A stretch of DNA of 40,785 nt from an uncultured Chloroflexota bacterium (GCA_937879875.1 CALFMN010000006.1:1-40785), one strand, 5' to 3'; positions 30,484-38,871 are shown, counted from the stretch's first letter. Notes: generated from the sequence alone by a model not told the origin. Made by a program: numbers and translations.

Positions 30484-31386
30484 ATGCGCACCAGCGGCGA
30501 ACTGACGATCGCACCTCCGCGGGGCGCCACGCTGCCCGGTCTCGGCGCGCTTGGCGCCGTTGGCCGCTTCATGCGCCGCAAGCCGCTGGGCGCCGTGGGG
30601 CTCAGCGTGATGGTCCTGTTCGTCGCGATCGCCCTGCTCGCGCCGCTGATCGAGCCGCACGATCCCAACGCGGGCGTACACGGCGCGTCGTACGTGGCGC
30701 CCTCGCGCGCCTTCCCGCTGGGCACCGACAAGTTCGGCAGAGATCAGCTCAGCCGCGTGCTCTACGGCGCCACGATCTCGCTGCAGGTGGGCGTCTTCAC
30801 CGTGGCGCTCGGCGTCGGCCTCGGCGTGGTCGTCGGCCTCGTCAGCGGCTACTTCGGCGGCGCCACGGACTTCGCCCTGCAACGCGCCGTCGACAGCTTT
30901 CAGTCGCTGCCGAACATTATTTTCGCACTGGCGATCGTGACGGCGCTGGGCCGCTCGCTGCACAACGTCGTGGTGGCGCTGGCGATCGCCTCGTGGCCGG
31001 GCACGTCCAGAGTGATCCGCTCAAGCGTACTTTCGCTGAAGCAGCTAGCCTACGTCGATGCCGCGCGGTCGCTGGGCTGCAGCGACGCGCGCATCATCGT
31101 CCGCCACATTCTGCCCAACGTGGTGCCGATTGCGATCGTGCTCGCCACCGCCGGCCTCGGCGCCGCCATCCTGGCCGAGGCGTCGCTCAGCTTTCTCGGC
31201 GTCGGCATCCGGCCGCCGACTCCGTCCTGGGGCTCGATGATCAACGAGGCGGCCAGCGTGCTGCAGCGCTATCCTTATCTGACACTCTTTCCAGGCATCG
31301 CCATCAGCCTGGTCGTGTTCGCGTTCAACTTTCTCGGCGATGCCTTGCGCGATTACCTCGACCCGCGCCAGCGCGGCGTACGCTGA
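30484..31386 (+). CDS. ABC transporter permease, DppC/OppC type
   Basis: This is a 300-residue partner permease. I choose ATG 30484 with GAGG 6 bases upstream over a TTG at 30442 that overlaps the previous stop. The N-terminal FMRRKPLGAVGLSVMVLFVAIALLAPLI and LGTDKFGRDQLSRVLYGATISLQVG are standard for the family. The EAA loop reads AYVDAARSLGCSDARIIVRHILPNVVP. No DppD/DppF ATPase gene follows; the next gene is a NUDIX hydrolase. The importer must use ATPases encoded elsewhere. Confidence 0.93.
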   Translation: MRTSGELTIAPPRGATLPGLGALGAVGRFMRRKPLGAVGLSVMVLFVAIALLAPLIEPHDPNAGVHGASYVAPSRAFPLGTDKFGRDQLSRVLYGATISLQVGVFTVALGVGLGVVVGLVSGYFGGATDFALQRAVDSFQSLPNIIFALAIVTALGRSLHNVVVALAIASWPGTSRVIRSSVLSLKQLAYVDAARSLGCSDARIIVRHILPNVVPIAIVLATAGLGAAILAEASLSFLGVGIRPPTPSWGSMINEAASVLQRYPYLTLFPGIAISLVVFAFNFLGDALRDYLDPRQRGVR

Positions 31387-31412
31387 TCGGCAGAGGCCGC
31401 TGTGGAGTGTGT

Positions 31413-32003
31413 ATGCCTGGCGAATCGCACGACTATATCCAACTCAGCCGCGAGCGGCTCGTCGCCTACGCGCCGCACCGCATCGAACTCCCGACCGCAA
31501 TGCCGGCCGCGGTGCTCGTGCCGCTGATCCATCACGGCGGCGCGGATCGCGTGATCCTCACCGTGCGCAGCTACGACGTGGAGCATCACAAGGGCCAGAT
31601 CTCCTTCCCCGGCGGCGCTGTACATGCCGCGGACGCGGACCTGGTGACGACGGCGCTGCGCGAGACCTGGGAGGAGATCGGCGTCGTGCCACACGACGTG
31701 GAGGTCATCGGCCAGCTCGACGACATCGTGACGATCTCGAACTTCGTCGTGGCGCCGTTCGTCGGCGTGGTCCGGGGCGGGCCATACGAATTCATCCCGA
31801 GCCCGCTCGAAGTAGCCGAGGTGATCGAGCCGCCGGTGTCGCATCTGCTCAACCCCGCCAACCTTGCATGGGAAACGCGCGAGAGCGAGGCGGGCGTCTC
31901 ACACAGCCCGGCCTATTGGTACGACGGTCACCGCATCTGGGGTGCGACGGCGCGGATGCTGTACGGCTTCCTGCAGCTCCTGGAAGGCGAACACGTCCGC
32001 TGA
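31413..32003 (+). CDS. NUDIX hydrolase, CoA-pyrophosphatase type
   Basis: This is a 196-residue protein. The UPF0035/CoAse pattern is visible: VRSYDVEHHKGQISFPGGAVHAADADLVTTALRETWEEIGV, combining the GQISFPGG mark with the NUDIX helix RETWEEIG. The family hydrolyses CoA and related thioesters to phosphopantetheine and 3',5'-ADP; this substrate is inferred. GGAG lies 7 bases before ATG 31413. It lies 26 bases after the permease and may be cotranscribed, although the functions are unrelated. Confidence 0.83.
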   Translation: MPGESHDYIQLSRERLVAYAPHRIELPTAMPAAVLVPLIHHGGADRVILTVRSYDVEHHKGQISFPGGAVHAADADLVTTALRETWEEIGVVPHDVEVIGQLDDIVTISNFVVAPFVGVVRGGPYEFIPSPLEVAEVIEPPVSHLLNPANLAWETRESEAGVSHSPAYWYDGHRIWGATARMLYGFLQLLEGEHVR

Positions 32004-32032
32004 GCCCGCGACGCGAATGCCGAAGATTTTCG

Positions 32033-33517
32033 CTACGGCGTCACCGTGAAGCTCGCGCTGCCGGTGCAGATCTGGTTTGGCGTGCCGCCGCTCAGGTCGT
32101 ATACGAAGACGGCGAGCGTATACGTGCCCGGCGGCAGATTCGGGTAGGTGAACGCAAAGCGCACGGCGTCCGCGCCCGGCTGCGGCTCTCCCACCGTTAC
32201 ATCGACGTCCTGCAGCTGCCCCGCGCTGTTGCGGACCTCGGGGCTGACGGCCGGCGGCCGCGAGAGGCCGCCGACACTGCGACATGAGCCGGTGGGCAGC
32301 AGGAAGAACGCCGGGGTTCCGGGGCGGCCGCTGGGCGGATCGATCGCGGGCGCACTGATTACGGGAGCCGGCGTCGGCACGGAGGCCGGCGTCGGCGTCG
32401 GGGTCGGACTGGGCGTTGGCGTCGCCGTGGGGCCGAACGCGGGCAGCGACTGGCCGTTGAGCAGCGCCTGGGCGAAGCTCCAGAAATCGTCTCCGTGCGG
32501 GATGCCAAGCACGATCGCCGGCAGCGAGCCGCGGATCAGCGCACCGTAGCGAGCGAGTGCCTGCGGCGTGAAGTCCAGATAGCGGGCGCCGCTACCCGAT
32601 GAGATCCGCGCCAGCATGACGGCATCGTCCTGCGCTGCCTGGGCCGCACGCCGCGCCGCGTCGATGTCGCTATCCGCCTGTGCGACCTGGCCCGCCTGCG
32701 CGGCGGCACGCGCAGTGGAGAGTTGCTCCCGAATCGTCGCGAAGGCGTTGCGTTGCACGGCGTCGAGCGGCGGCAACGGGTCGCTGCCTTTGGCGCGCAG
32801 GCCGTCCTCCGTGGCCGCGGTAATGTCATCCAGCGTTGTTTGCAGCGATGCATAATCGCGGTTGCGGAGCAGTTCCTCTGCGGCGGCGGCGAGACGATCG
32901 AACGGGGCACGCGGCGTCGGATCGGTCGAAAGCTGGCCCTGGATGGCGCGAATGTCGTCAGCGGTCGTGCCGGACGGCGCCTTGCCAAGCGTGATTTCGC
33001 CGGCAGCGGCGGCGAGCGCAAACGCGCCGCGCCCCGGCGCCAGCTCGGTGACCTGCGCGTAGCCGTTGACCGGGTCGTAGCTGAACACCTGGTCGGCGCC
33101 CGAGATCGCCAGCGTCTGCGTCGAAGATGGGTTGCCGATCAAGACGTACTGGCCGGCGGGCGCGAGCGTGCGGCTGAACTCCGCCGCGGTTGGGCCGAGA
33201 CTGACGGTCGTGTCCTGCGGAAAGAAAACCCAGGCGCCGCGGCCGGCGATCTCCTCGCCCGGCCCCAAAGCTTGATAGCTGCTCGCATCCGGTCCCAGTG
33301 CATACGCCGGCCCCTGGGCCTCGTCGAGCAGCGTCGCCGTCGGCGCCCCGACGAGATCCCACCCGGCGGCATACGTTACCGTGCCGCCGCTCTGCGCTCT
33401 TACCGCTGAGGAGCCGCCGCGCGCCAGCACGAGCATAAGGCACAACCCGATCAGGGCGACGAACGCCGCCGGCAGACTGAATCGACGGCGAGTGAACCGA
33501 CCGCGGCGTCCAGGCAT
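32033..33517 (-). CDS. Secreted multidomain protein with Thr/Pro linker, unknown function
   Basis: This is a 494-residue protein. ATG 33517 has GAGG 7 bases upstream; an ATG five codons earlier is possible. A signal peptide (RRRFSLPAAFVALIGLCLMLVLA) is followed by a ~130-residue domain beginning TVTYAAGWDLVGAP, of the type found in surface proteins that start with a W-N/D-L-V motif. Residues ~155-320 are Ala-rich helices, a likely coiled coil (AAAEELLRNRDYASLQTTLDDITAATEDGLRAKG). Then a Thr-Pro linker (TPTPSPTPTPTP) and a C-terminal Ig-like domain (VRFAFTYPNLPPGTYTLAVFVYDLSGG) close the protein. Probably a cell-surface protein; I recognise no enzyme motif. Confidence 0.75.
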   Translation of the reverse strand: MPGRRGRFTRRRFSLPAAFVALIGLCLMLVLARGGSSAVRAQSGGTVTYAAGWDLVGAPTATLLDEAQGPAYALGPDASSYQALGPGEEIAGRGAWVFFPQDTTVSLGPTAAEFSRTLAPAGQYVLIGNPSSTQTLAISGADQVFSYDPVNGYAQVTELAPGRGAFALAAAAGEITLGKAPSGTTADDIRAIQGQLSTDPTPRAPFDRLAAAAEELLRNRDYASLQTTLDDITAATEDGLRAKGSDPLPPLDAVQRNAFATIREQLSTARAAAQAGQVAQADSDIDAARRAAQAAQDDAVMLARISSGSGARYLDFTPQALARYGALIRGSLPAIVLGIPHGDDFWSFAQALLNGQSLPAFGPTATPTPSPTPTPTPASVPTPAPVISAPAIDPPSGRPGTPAFFLLPTGSCRSVGGLSRPPAVSPEVRNSAGQLQDVDVTVGEPQPGADAVRFAFTYPNLPPGTYTLAVFVYDLSGGTPNQICTGSASFTVTP

Positions 33518-33610
33518 CGCACTACCTCGCATCCGTCGCTGCGACAGCCATGCAACTCGCAGCCCCTGTCCAGCTTCGGGCCATCGAAACCTTCCGGCAA
33601 CGACGAAGCC

Positions 33611-33639
33611 AGATTCGTGCCCGCCGGCCGGACTGTCAA
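33611..33639 (-). promoter_or_regulatory. Weak promoter candidate for the secreted protein
   Basis: The minus strand has an exact TTGACA (33639-33634), 17 bases, then GAATCT (33616-33611), a poor -10. The RNA start would be near 33604. Confidence 0.3.
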
Positions 33640-33664
33640 GCCGAGCCAGAGTGTGGCCGCCGGC

Positions 33665-35050
33665 TCAGGGCGCGATCGGCGGGTTGGGGGCGCCCTGCGG
33701 TGGCGACGCCGTCTGCTCAGCGGCGCCTGCTACGCCGGGATCGTAAAAGTGCGCTCCCGCCAGCTCATCGGGCAGATGCTGCTGATCCACGCGGTGGCCG
33801 GCGAAGTCGTGCGCGTACTGATAGCCCCGCCCGTAGCCGAGGGATCGCATCAGCCCGGTCGGCGCGTTGCGCAGATGCAAGGGCACGGGTGCGTTGCGCG
33901 TGCGTTGCGCGGCCTCGCGGGCGGCGGCGTATGCGGTCAGGGCGCTGTTACTCTTGGGCGCCAGCGCCAGATAAATGGCGGCCTCGGAGAGCGGCAGCAC
34001 CGCCTCCGGCAGGCCGAGAAAGTGCACGGCCTGCTGCGCCGCGACGGCAAGGCCGAGCGCCCGCGGGTCGGCGAGGCCGACGTCCTCGGCGGCGAGGATG
34101 ACCATGCGGCGCACGATGAACAGCGGATCCTCGCCCGCCTCGATCATGCGCGCCATCCAATACAGCGCCCCGTCCGGATCGGAATCGCGCAGGGACTTGA
34201 TGAACGCGGAAATTGCGTCGTAGTGCTGGTCGCCGCCGCGATCGTAGCGGGCCGCGCCGTGCTGCAACGCGGCCGCCACAGTCTCGACCGTGATCGTGCC
34301 GCCTTCGCCCGTGTCGGCCGCGGCCAGCTCCAGCGTGTTCAAGGCGAGCCGCGCATCGCCGGCGGCGGCTTCGGCGAGCGCATCGATCGCCTCGTCGCTC
34401 ATCGAGAGCCGCATCTCGCCGAGGCCGCGCTCGGCGTCCGCGAGGGCACGGCGGAGCAACGAAGCGATTGCAGCGGCGTCGAGCTGCCGCAGCACGAACA
34501 CGCGTGAGCGGGAGAGCAGCGGCGCGTTCACCTCGAACGACGGGTTCTCCGTGGTGGCGCCGATCAGCGTAATCGTGCCGTCTTCGACATACGGCAGGAT
34601 CGCATCCTGCTGGGCGCGGTTGAAACGGTGGATCTCGTCGATGAACAGGATCGTGCGCCGGCCAGCCAGGGCGCGGGCCTCGGCCACGGCACGACGCAGA
34701 TCCGCGACGCCGGCGGACACGGCCGAGATCTGCAAGAACCGTGCCCGCGTGGCCCCGGCGATCAGCCGGCCGAGCGTGGTCTTGCCGCAGCCGGGCGGAC
34801 CCCACAACACCATCGACGGCACACGGTCGGCATCGATCGCCCGGCGCAGCAGTGCAGTGGGCGCGGTCAGCGCTTCCTGTCCGACCATCTCGTCCAGGGT
34901 ACGCGGCCGCATGCGGTGCGCGAGCGGCGCGAAGGGCCGCGGCTCCGCCTCAGCCGGACCGCCCGCTTCGTTCGGGTCCGCAAACAGCGCCGGCTGCTCC
35001 GCGGCGTCGGCTGGCCGGCCCTGCCCCGCTCTGCGTTCTCTCTGTTCCAC
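33665..35050 (-). CDS. rarA: Replication-associated recombination protein A (RarA/MgsA)
   Basis: This is a 461-residue AAA+ clamp-loader-like ATPase that acts at stalled forks. After a ~40-residue Ala/Pro-rich start come PFAPLAHRMRPRTLDEMVGQ, Walker A WGPPGCGKTTLGR, Walker B ILFIDEIHRFNRAQQDAILPYVEDG, the sensor GATTENPSFEVNAPLLSRSRVF, and the tetramerisation end SEAAIYLALAPKSNSALTAY...VPLHLRNAPTGLMRSLGYGRGYQYAHDF. I choose GTG 35050 because TATACT lies exactly six bases before it, predicting a leaderless mRNA. A longer reading start upstream would fall inside the promoter. The nearest same-strand neighbour upstream is mutS2, 537 bases away. Confidence 0.92.
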   Translation of the reverse strand: MEQRERRAGQGRPADAAEQPALFADPNEAGGPAEAEPRPFAPLAHRMRPRTLDEMVGQEALTAPTALLRRAIDADRVPSMVLWGPPGCGKTTLGRLIAGATRARFLQISAVSAGVADLRRAVAEARALAGRRTILFIDEIHRFNRAQQDAILPYVEDGTITLIGATTENPSFEVNAPLLSRSRVFVLRQLDAAAIASLLRRALADAERGLGEMRLSMSDEAIDALAEAAAGDARLALNTLELAAADTGEGGTITVETVAAALQHGAARYDRGGDQHYDAISAFIKSLRDSDPDGALYWMARMIEAGEDPLFIVRRMVILAAEDVGLADPRALGLAVAAQQAVHFLGLPEAVLPLSEAAIYLALAPKSNSALTAYAAAREAAQRTRNAPVPLHLRNAPTGLMRSLGYGRGYQYAHDFAGHRVDQQHLPDELAGAHFYDPGVAGAAEQTASPPQGAPNPPIAP

Positions 35051-35056
35051 GCAGCC

Positions 35057-35062
35057 AGTATA
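35057..35062 (-). promoter_or_regulatory. -10 box predicting a leaderless rarA mRNA
   Basis: The minus strand reads GGCTATACT, then GGCTGC, then GTG 35050. The RNA start is predicted on the G of the start codon. This is the same geometry as at hyuA. No convincing -35 is visible. Confidence 0.6.
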
Positions 35063-35413
35063 GCCGCCATAGCAACCGCACCGAAGATCAGAAACCCGTC
35101 GGGCCTTTCCTATATATCTCACATATAGCTATGAATGGGGTTAGTCCGATCCGACATGCCTTGGCCAAATGTGGCTATGTGGAAACTAGCTCGAACAACC
35201 ATCATGGCGTATTGCGCGATATAGCGCTGAACACTGAGTCGCGCCGATGTGGACAACTCTGGTTCTCAATTGTCGCAACAAATCCGGCAGGAATGGTGCC
35301 GAACGTTGTCTCGATGGGTCTGGCACACGCCGCGCGCCCCGGTCGGCGCACGACACTCAGCCACGGAAGAGCAGTCGGGCGCGGCTTGCCGCACACGCGA
35401 TCGAGGCGAAACG

Positions 35414-35479
35414 GGGCGTTAGGGGGCTCAGGTGTATGCCATCCGCGAGCGCTCGGGCGCACCGGCATGCCTGACGCCC
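35414..35479. terminator. Structured hairpin downstream of mutS2
   Basis: GGGCGTTAGG (35414-35423) pairs with CCTGACGCCC (35470-35479), one G-T pair. TATGCC (35435-35440) pairs with GGCATG (35464-35469) directly inside, leaving an 11-base bulge on one side. On the minus strand CGTTTCGCC follows. It could be a distant mutS2 terminator or a small structured RNA. Confidence 0.4.
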
Positions 35480-35587
35480 GCGCCGCTGCTCACGCGACCT
35501 CCGGACGCGGGAACCGTCAGTCGCCCGGCCCGGTCAAGCGGACCGCGGTGAGTGCCGGCCAGGCAGCGGCAGCGCGCCGGGGAGTCT

Positions 35588-38014
35588 TCAGACGGAGAGG
35601 TGGGCGATGGTAACGCCCTCGCCGCCGGCGCGGGCGTCGGCCGGCTCGAAATCGCTGACCAGGGGACTCGATGCCAGCGCCTCGCGTACCACACGGCGCA
35701 GCGCGCCGGTGCCCTTGCCGTGGATGATGCGCACAAACGGCAGCCCGGCCAGGTACGCCGACTGCAGGTACTCTTCGAGGCGCGGAATCGCCTCCTCGGC
35801 GCGATGGCCGCGCACCTCAAGCTCAAGGCCGGGCGAGTCCGGCCGCGGCGGCAGCGAGACGGCGATCGGACGGGGCGCCGGCGCCGCGGCGGCGTGCGCG
35901 ACGCGCTCGACCTGGTCGCGCTTGATGCGCATGCGCAGAGCGCCGAGCTGCACCTCGAACTCGCCGCGGTCGTCCGGCGCACTCAGCGCCTCGCCGGTCT
36001 GGTCAAGACCGCGCACCGTTACCAGGTCGCCGGGTCCGATGGACGGGGGCGCTGCAGGCAGCGCGGTCGCGGTGCGCTGCGCCTCCCGCGCCTGCAGCGC
36101 ATCGAGCCGGGCCTGCACCTCGGCCGCAGTGGCCTCGGCTTCGGCCAGGTCAACGGTGGCGGCTGCTGCGGCCTCGGCCGGCAGACGTTCGAGGCGTGAG
36201 GCGCGCTGCAGCCGTCGTGACGCCTCGCGCATCGCGGCGCGCAGCTCCGCGACTTCAGTTTCAGCCTCGGATCGCGCCGCCTCCCGCAACGCTGCACGCT
36301 GCCGATCCAGCTCGGCAAGTTCGCCCGCGTAGCGGCTGCGCAACGTTTCCGCCTCGGCTGCCGCCTGCTCCGCGCCGGCGCGCTCGGCGCTGGCCCGGTC
36401 GCGTTCGCGTTGCAGATCCGCCAGCAGGTCGCCGACGCGCTCCTGCTCAGGACCAGCGGCCTGGCGAGCCTGTTCGAGCACGTCGGCCGGCATGCCAAGG
36501 CGGGCGGCGATCGCGATCGCGTTGCTGCGACCCGGCAGGCCTACCGCGAGCCGGTAGGTCGGCGCCAGTGTTTGCGTATCGAACTCGACGCTGGCGTTCA
36601 TCACGCCGGGCGTTTCATGGGCGAAGACCTTCAGCTCGCCATGATGCGTCGTGGCGATCACGGTGCAGCCCTGCCGCAGCAGGCGTTGTACGATGGCGCG
36701 GGCCAGCGCCGCGCCCTCCTCGGGGTCGGTGCCGGCGCCGAGCTCGTCCAGCAGCACCAGGCTGCGCGGCCCCGCCTGCGCCAAAATGCCGACAATGTTG
36801 CGCATGTGCGAGGAGAAGGTGGAGAGCGACTGTTCGATGCTTTGCTCGTCGCCGATATCGGCATAGATCGAGTCGAAGACGGGCACGCTGCTGCCCTCGC
36901 CCGCCGGAATCGGCAGGCCCGCCAGCGCCATCAGCGTCAGCAGACCGGCCGTCTTCAGCGCCACCGTCTTGCCGCCGGTGTTGGGGCCGGTGATCATCAG
37001 CACACGGAAGGCGCCGCCCGCGTACAGCGTGATCGGCACGATCTCGCCGGTCAGCAGCGGGTGGCGCGCCTGCAACAGGCGCAGCTCGGCCGGCGCCTCG
37101 ACGAGCCAGGGCTGCGCCTCGCCGTCGAGGGGCAGCTCGTACGCCTTCAGCAACTCACCCAAACGCGCGGCGGCGAACACGACATCAAGCTCGGCCAGCA
37201 GGTCCACGTCGGCCTCAATTTGGCCGGCAACATCGGCGACAAGCTCGCTGAGCTGGCGCAATACGCGCTGGGCCTCGCGCTGCTCTTCGAGCTGCAACTC
37301 GCGGTACTGGTTGCCGAGATCCACGATGGCGAGCGGCTCGATCCAGAGCGTGGCGCCGCTGCCGGAAACGTCATGCACGATGCCGCGCAACTGGCCGCGA
37401 AAGTCCGCTTTGATCGGAACCACGTAGCGCCCGTCCCGCTCGGTGATCAGCGCTTCCTGGGCGACGCCGCGGGCAACGGCGTTATTCAGGATCTCTTGCA
37501 GCCGCGCCTGCAGCCGGTCGTGCACGACGCGCGACTCGCGCCGCACGGCCGCCAGCGCGGGACTGGCGCTGTCGGCGATCTCCCCGCGCGGGGTGATGCA
37601 ACGCACGATCTCGCTCACCAGCCGCGCCGGGTCGTACATGCGTCGCGTCAGATCCGCGAGCAAGGGGTACTGCTGCGCAAGCCGGCCGAGATTACCGCGC
37701 AGCGTGCGCACGGCAACCAGCGTGCTGTGGATCTCGAGCAGCTCGGACGGGTCGAGCACGCCGTGCAGCGCGGCCTTATGTGCGTGCGGCCGCACGTCGT
37801 GCGCACCGGCCAGGCCCAGATTCGGCCGCCCGGCGCGCAGCCGTCGCGCCTCGGCCCCGAGTGCCTGACGCTGCGCGGCCAGTGCGCGTGTGGCGGCAGG
37901 CCGCAGCGCCAGCGCCGCGACGCGGCCCGCGCTGAAGGCCGTCAGGCCCGCGAGGCGCGCCAGCACCTTATCAAACTCCAGCGTCGTCAGCGTCTTCTCG
38001 TCCGTGCTGCTCAT
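35588..38014 (-). CDS. mutS2: MutS2 family endonuclease/ATPase
   Basis: This is an 808-residue protein. MutS2 acts on branched DNA or, in some bacteria, on collided ribosomes, and does not do mismatch repair. Domain order is N-terminal core (TLTTLEFDKVLARLA...), clamp helices, then the MutS-type ATPase with Walker A TGPNTGGKTVALKTAGLL, IGDEQSIEQSLSTFSSHM, Walker B SLVLLDELGAGTDPEEGAAL and TTHHGELK. A long coiled coil (~530-650), a KOW-like segment (GPGDLVTVRGLDQTGEAL) and a C-terminal Smr domain follow (LEVRGHRAEEAIPRLEEYL; IIHGKGTGALRRVVREAL). The Smr nuclease motifs are intact except that LDLRG reads LEVRG. The start is ATG 38014. Confidence 0.93.
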   Translation of the reverse strand: MSSTDEKTLTTLEFDKVLARLAGLTAFSAGRVAALALRPAATRALAAQRQALGAEARRLRAGRPNLGLAGAHDVRPHAHKAALHGVLDPSELLEIHSTLVAVRTLRGNLGRLAQQYPLLADLTRRMYDPARLVSEIVRCITPRGEIADSASPALAAVRRESRVVHDRLQARLQEILNNAVARGVAQEALITERDGRYVVPIKADFRGQLRGIVHDVSGSGATLWIEPLAIVDLGNQYRELQLEEQREAQRVLRQLSELVADVAGQIEADVDLLAELDVVFAAARLGELLKAYELPLDGEAQPWLVEAPAELRLLQARHPLLTGEIVPITLYAGGAFRVLMITGPNTGGKTVALKTAGLLTLMALAGLPIPAGEGSSVPVFDSIYADIGDEQSIEQSLSTFSSHMRNIVGILAQAGPRSLVLLDELGAGTDPEEGAALARAIVQRLLRQGCTVIATTHHGELKVFAHETPGVMNASVEFDTQTLAPTYRLAVGLPGRSNAIAIAARLGMPADVLEQARQAAGPEQERVGDLLADLQRERDRASAERAGAEQAAAEAETLRSRYAGELAELDRQRAALREAARSEAETEVAELRAAMREASRRLQRASRLERLPAEAAAAATVDLAEAEATAAEVQARLDALQAREAQRTATALPAAPPSIGPGDLVTVRGLDQTGEALSAPDDRGEFEVQLGALRMRIKRDQVERVAHAAAAPAPRPIAVSLPPRPDSPGLELEVRGHRAEEAIPRLEEYLQSAYLAGLPFVRIIHGKGTGALRRVVREALASSPLVSDFEPADARAGGEGVTIAHLSV

Positions 38015-38063
38015 CCTCGTGCCTGTCAACGGCCAGCGCGGCCCGCTCGCGCCCGGCAGCGGG

Positions 38064-38092
38064 ACACAGAAACGGCGCCCCGCAGGGCGCCG
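38064..38092 (-). terminator. Rho-independent terminator after the winged-helix gene
   Basis: An 8-bp GC stem (38073-38080 with 38085-38092) has a 4-base loop. The minus strand continues with GTTTCTGTGT. It lies 33 bases beyond the stop at 38125, and separates this gene from mutS2. Confidence 0.7.
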
Positions 38093-38124
38093 CGCGTGCA
38101 AGCGGGGGAGATCCTCCGCCGGCG

Positions 38125-38652
38125 CTACATGTCCTGCTCGACGTGCGCCTCGCCGCTCGCCGTGACGACCCACGTCTTCATGCCGTCCCTCCGGCCGCCA
38201 TCTACAAGGTAGCCCTTGCGCACACAGCTCGCAATCACGTCCGGGTAGTTCTGCGGGCGCTTCGTGCGCGAACGGGTGTAGCCCTCGACCAGATCTTTCG
38301 TGGTCACGCCCTGGCCGTCATGACGATGGTAGTGATGATATGCGATCGCCACCACGCGATCGGGGTGGGAGTCGATCCGGCGCTGCGCCAGAAACTCCGC
38401 CACCGGGATCGCCGTGGACGGCGGTGCAGGAGCAGCCGCGGTGTCCGCGTGCGCCGGGCGCTGAGTGCGCACTGCGCCGTCCTCAAGCAGGTGGGCGAGC
38501 ACGCCGGCGAAGGCCAGCGAGCGGAACGGCTCCGGTTGATCCTCGACGACCCGCCGCGCCCGGGCGACGGCCAGCCGCAGATCGTCGTCCTCGTCGGCCG
38601 CGACAGGCCGCAGCGCCACGCCGCGATCCGAACCGATCCCGCGCTGATTCAT
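38125..38652 (-). CDS. Two-part protein with C-terminal winged-helix-like domain
   Basis: This is a 175-residue protein that I cannot place in a named family. Residues 1-65 are acidic and helical (LRLAVARARRVVEDQPEPFRSLAFAGVLAHLLEDG). An Ala/Pro linker (~66-82) leads to a ~90-residue domain: RRIDSHPDRVVAIAYHHYHRHDGQGVTTKDLVEGYTRSRTKRPQNYPDVIASCVRKGYLVDGGRRDGMKTWVVTASGE. The helix-helix-wing order suggests DNA binding or protein contacts. A strong minus-strand promoter precedes it and a terminator follows, so it is a single-gene unit. Its upstream region is dense in ATAGC/GCTAT words. Autoregulation is a guess. Confidence 0.6.
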   Translation of the reverse strand: MNQRGIGSDRGVALRPVAADEDDDLRLAVARARRVVEDQPEPFRSLAFAGVLAHLLEDGAVRTQRPAHADTAAAPAPPSTAIPVAEFLAQRRIDSHPDRVVAIAYHHYHRHDGQGVTTKDLVEGYTRSRTKRPQNYPDVIASCVRKGYLVDGGRRDGMKTWVVTASGEAHVEQDM

Positions 38653-38830
38653 AGCCCACCAACCTTCGCCATCGCTGTATAGCCGTTGCCCTACATCATA
38701 GCAGCCAGACCTCGCACGTCAATCGCGCTTGACGATCAGACTCCGCGACGCATGCTATATAGCCGTAGACGCGCCTGTGCGGCACACACCAAATCAACAT
38801 AGCATGTAGCTATAATAGCGAGTGGGCTAT
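38651..38830. repeat. ATAGC/GCTAT-rich AT island upstream of the winged-helix gene
   Basis: The word ATAGC or its complement occurs at 38651, 38679, 38698, 38754, 38759, 38799, 38809, 38815 and 38826. Included are the perfect palindrome GCTATATAGC (38754-38763) and the IR ATAGC-ATGTA-GCTAT (38799-38813). Part of the signal comes from -10 boxes. No gene is visible between 38653 and 38871. Confidence 0.6.
38695..38722 (-). promoter_or_regulatory. Promoter of the winged-helix gene
   Basis: The minus strand reads TTGACG (38722-38717), 16 bases, then TGC-TATGAT with -10 at 38700-38695. It is the best -35/-10 pair in the window. The RNA start near 38688 gives a ~36-base leader to ATG 38652. Confidence 0.7.
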
Positions 38831-38871
38831 GTGGACTCGTGTGGAGGAGTTCCGCCGCACGTTGCTGCGCA

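Larger units (their letters stand above)
35051..35587. other. 537-bp intergenic region between mutS2 and rarA
   Basis: The right half (35240-35587) is GC-rich and contains a structured hairpin (35414-35479). The left half (35060-35235) is clearly AT-richer and holds six ATAGC/GCTAT words, an IR of CTATAT (35110-35115) with ATATAG (35123-35128), and the rarA -10 box. An open plus-strand frame from ATG 35131 runs through it, but its first half has codon use unlike the neighbours and no homology I recognise, so I do not call a gene. Confidence 0.6.

Noticed and set aside
35248..35256. TGTGGACAA, an exact Actinobacteria-type DnaA box, with two weaker TGTGG words nearby
   Set aside because: A single good box without a cluster, dnaA or dnaN is not evidence for an origin.
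35131..35613. Possible plus-strand gene from ATG in the mutS2-rarA spacer
   Set aside because: Third-position GC in the first ~40 codons is far below that of neighbouring genes, there is no ribosome site, and the end runs antisense into mutS2.
36410..38212. A 600-codon plus-strand frame
   Set aside because: Antisense of mutS2, whose Walker and Smr motifs are clear.
38811..38816. Perfect TATAAT on the plus strand
   Set aside because: No -35 at proper distance and no plus-strand gene follows; it would only give an antisense RNA to the selA 3' end, for which there is no further evidence.
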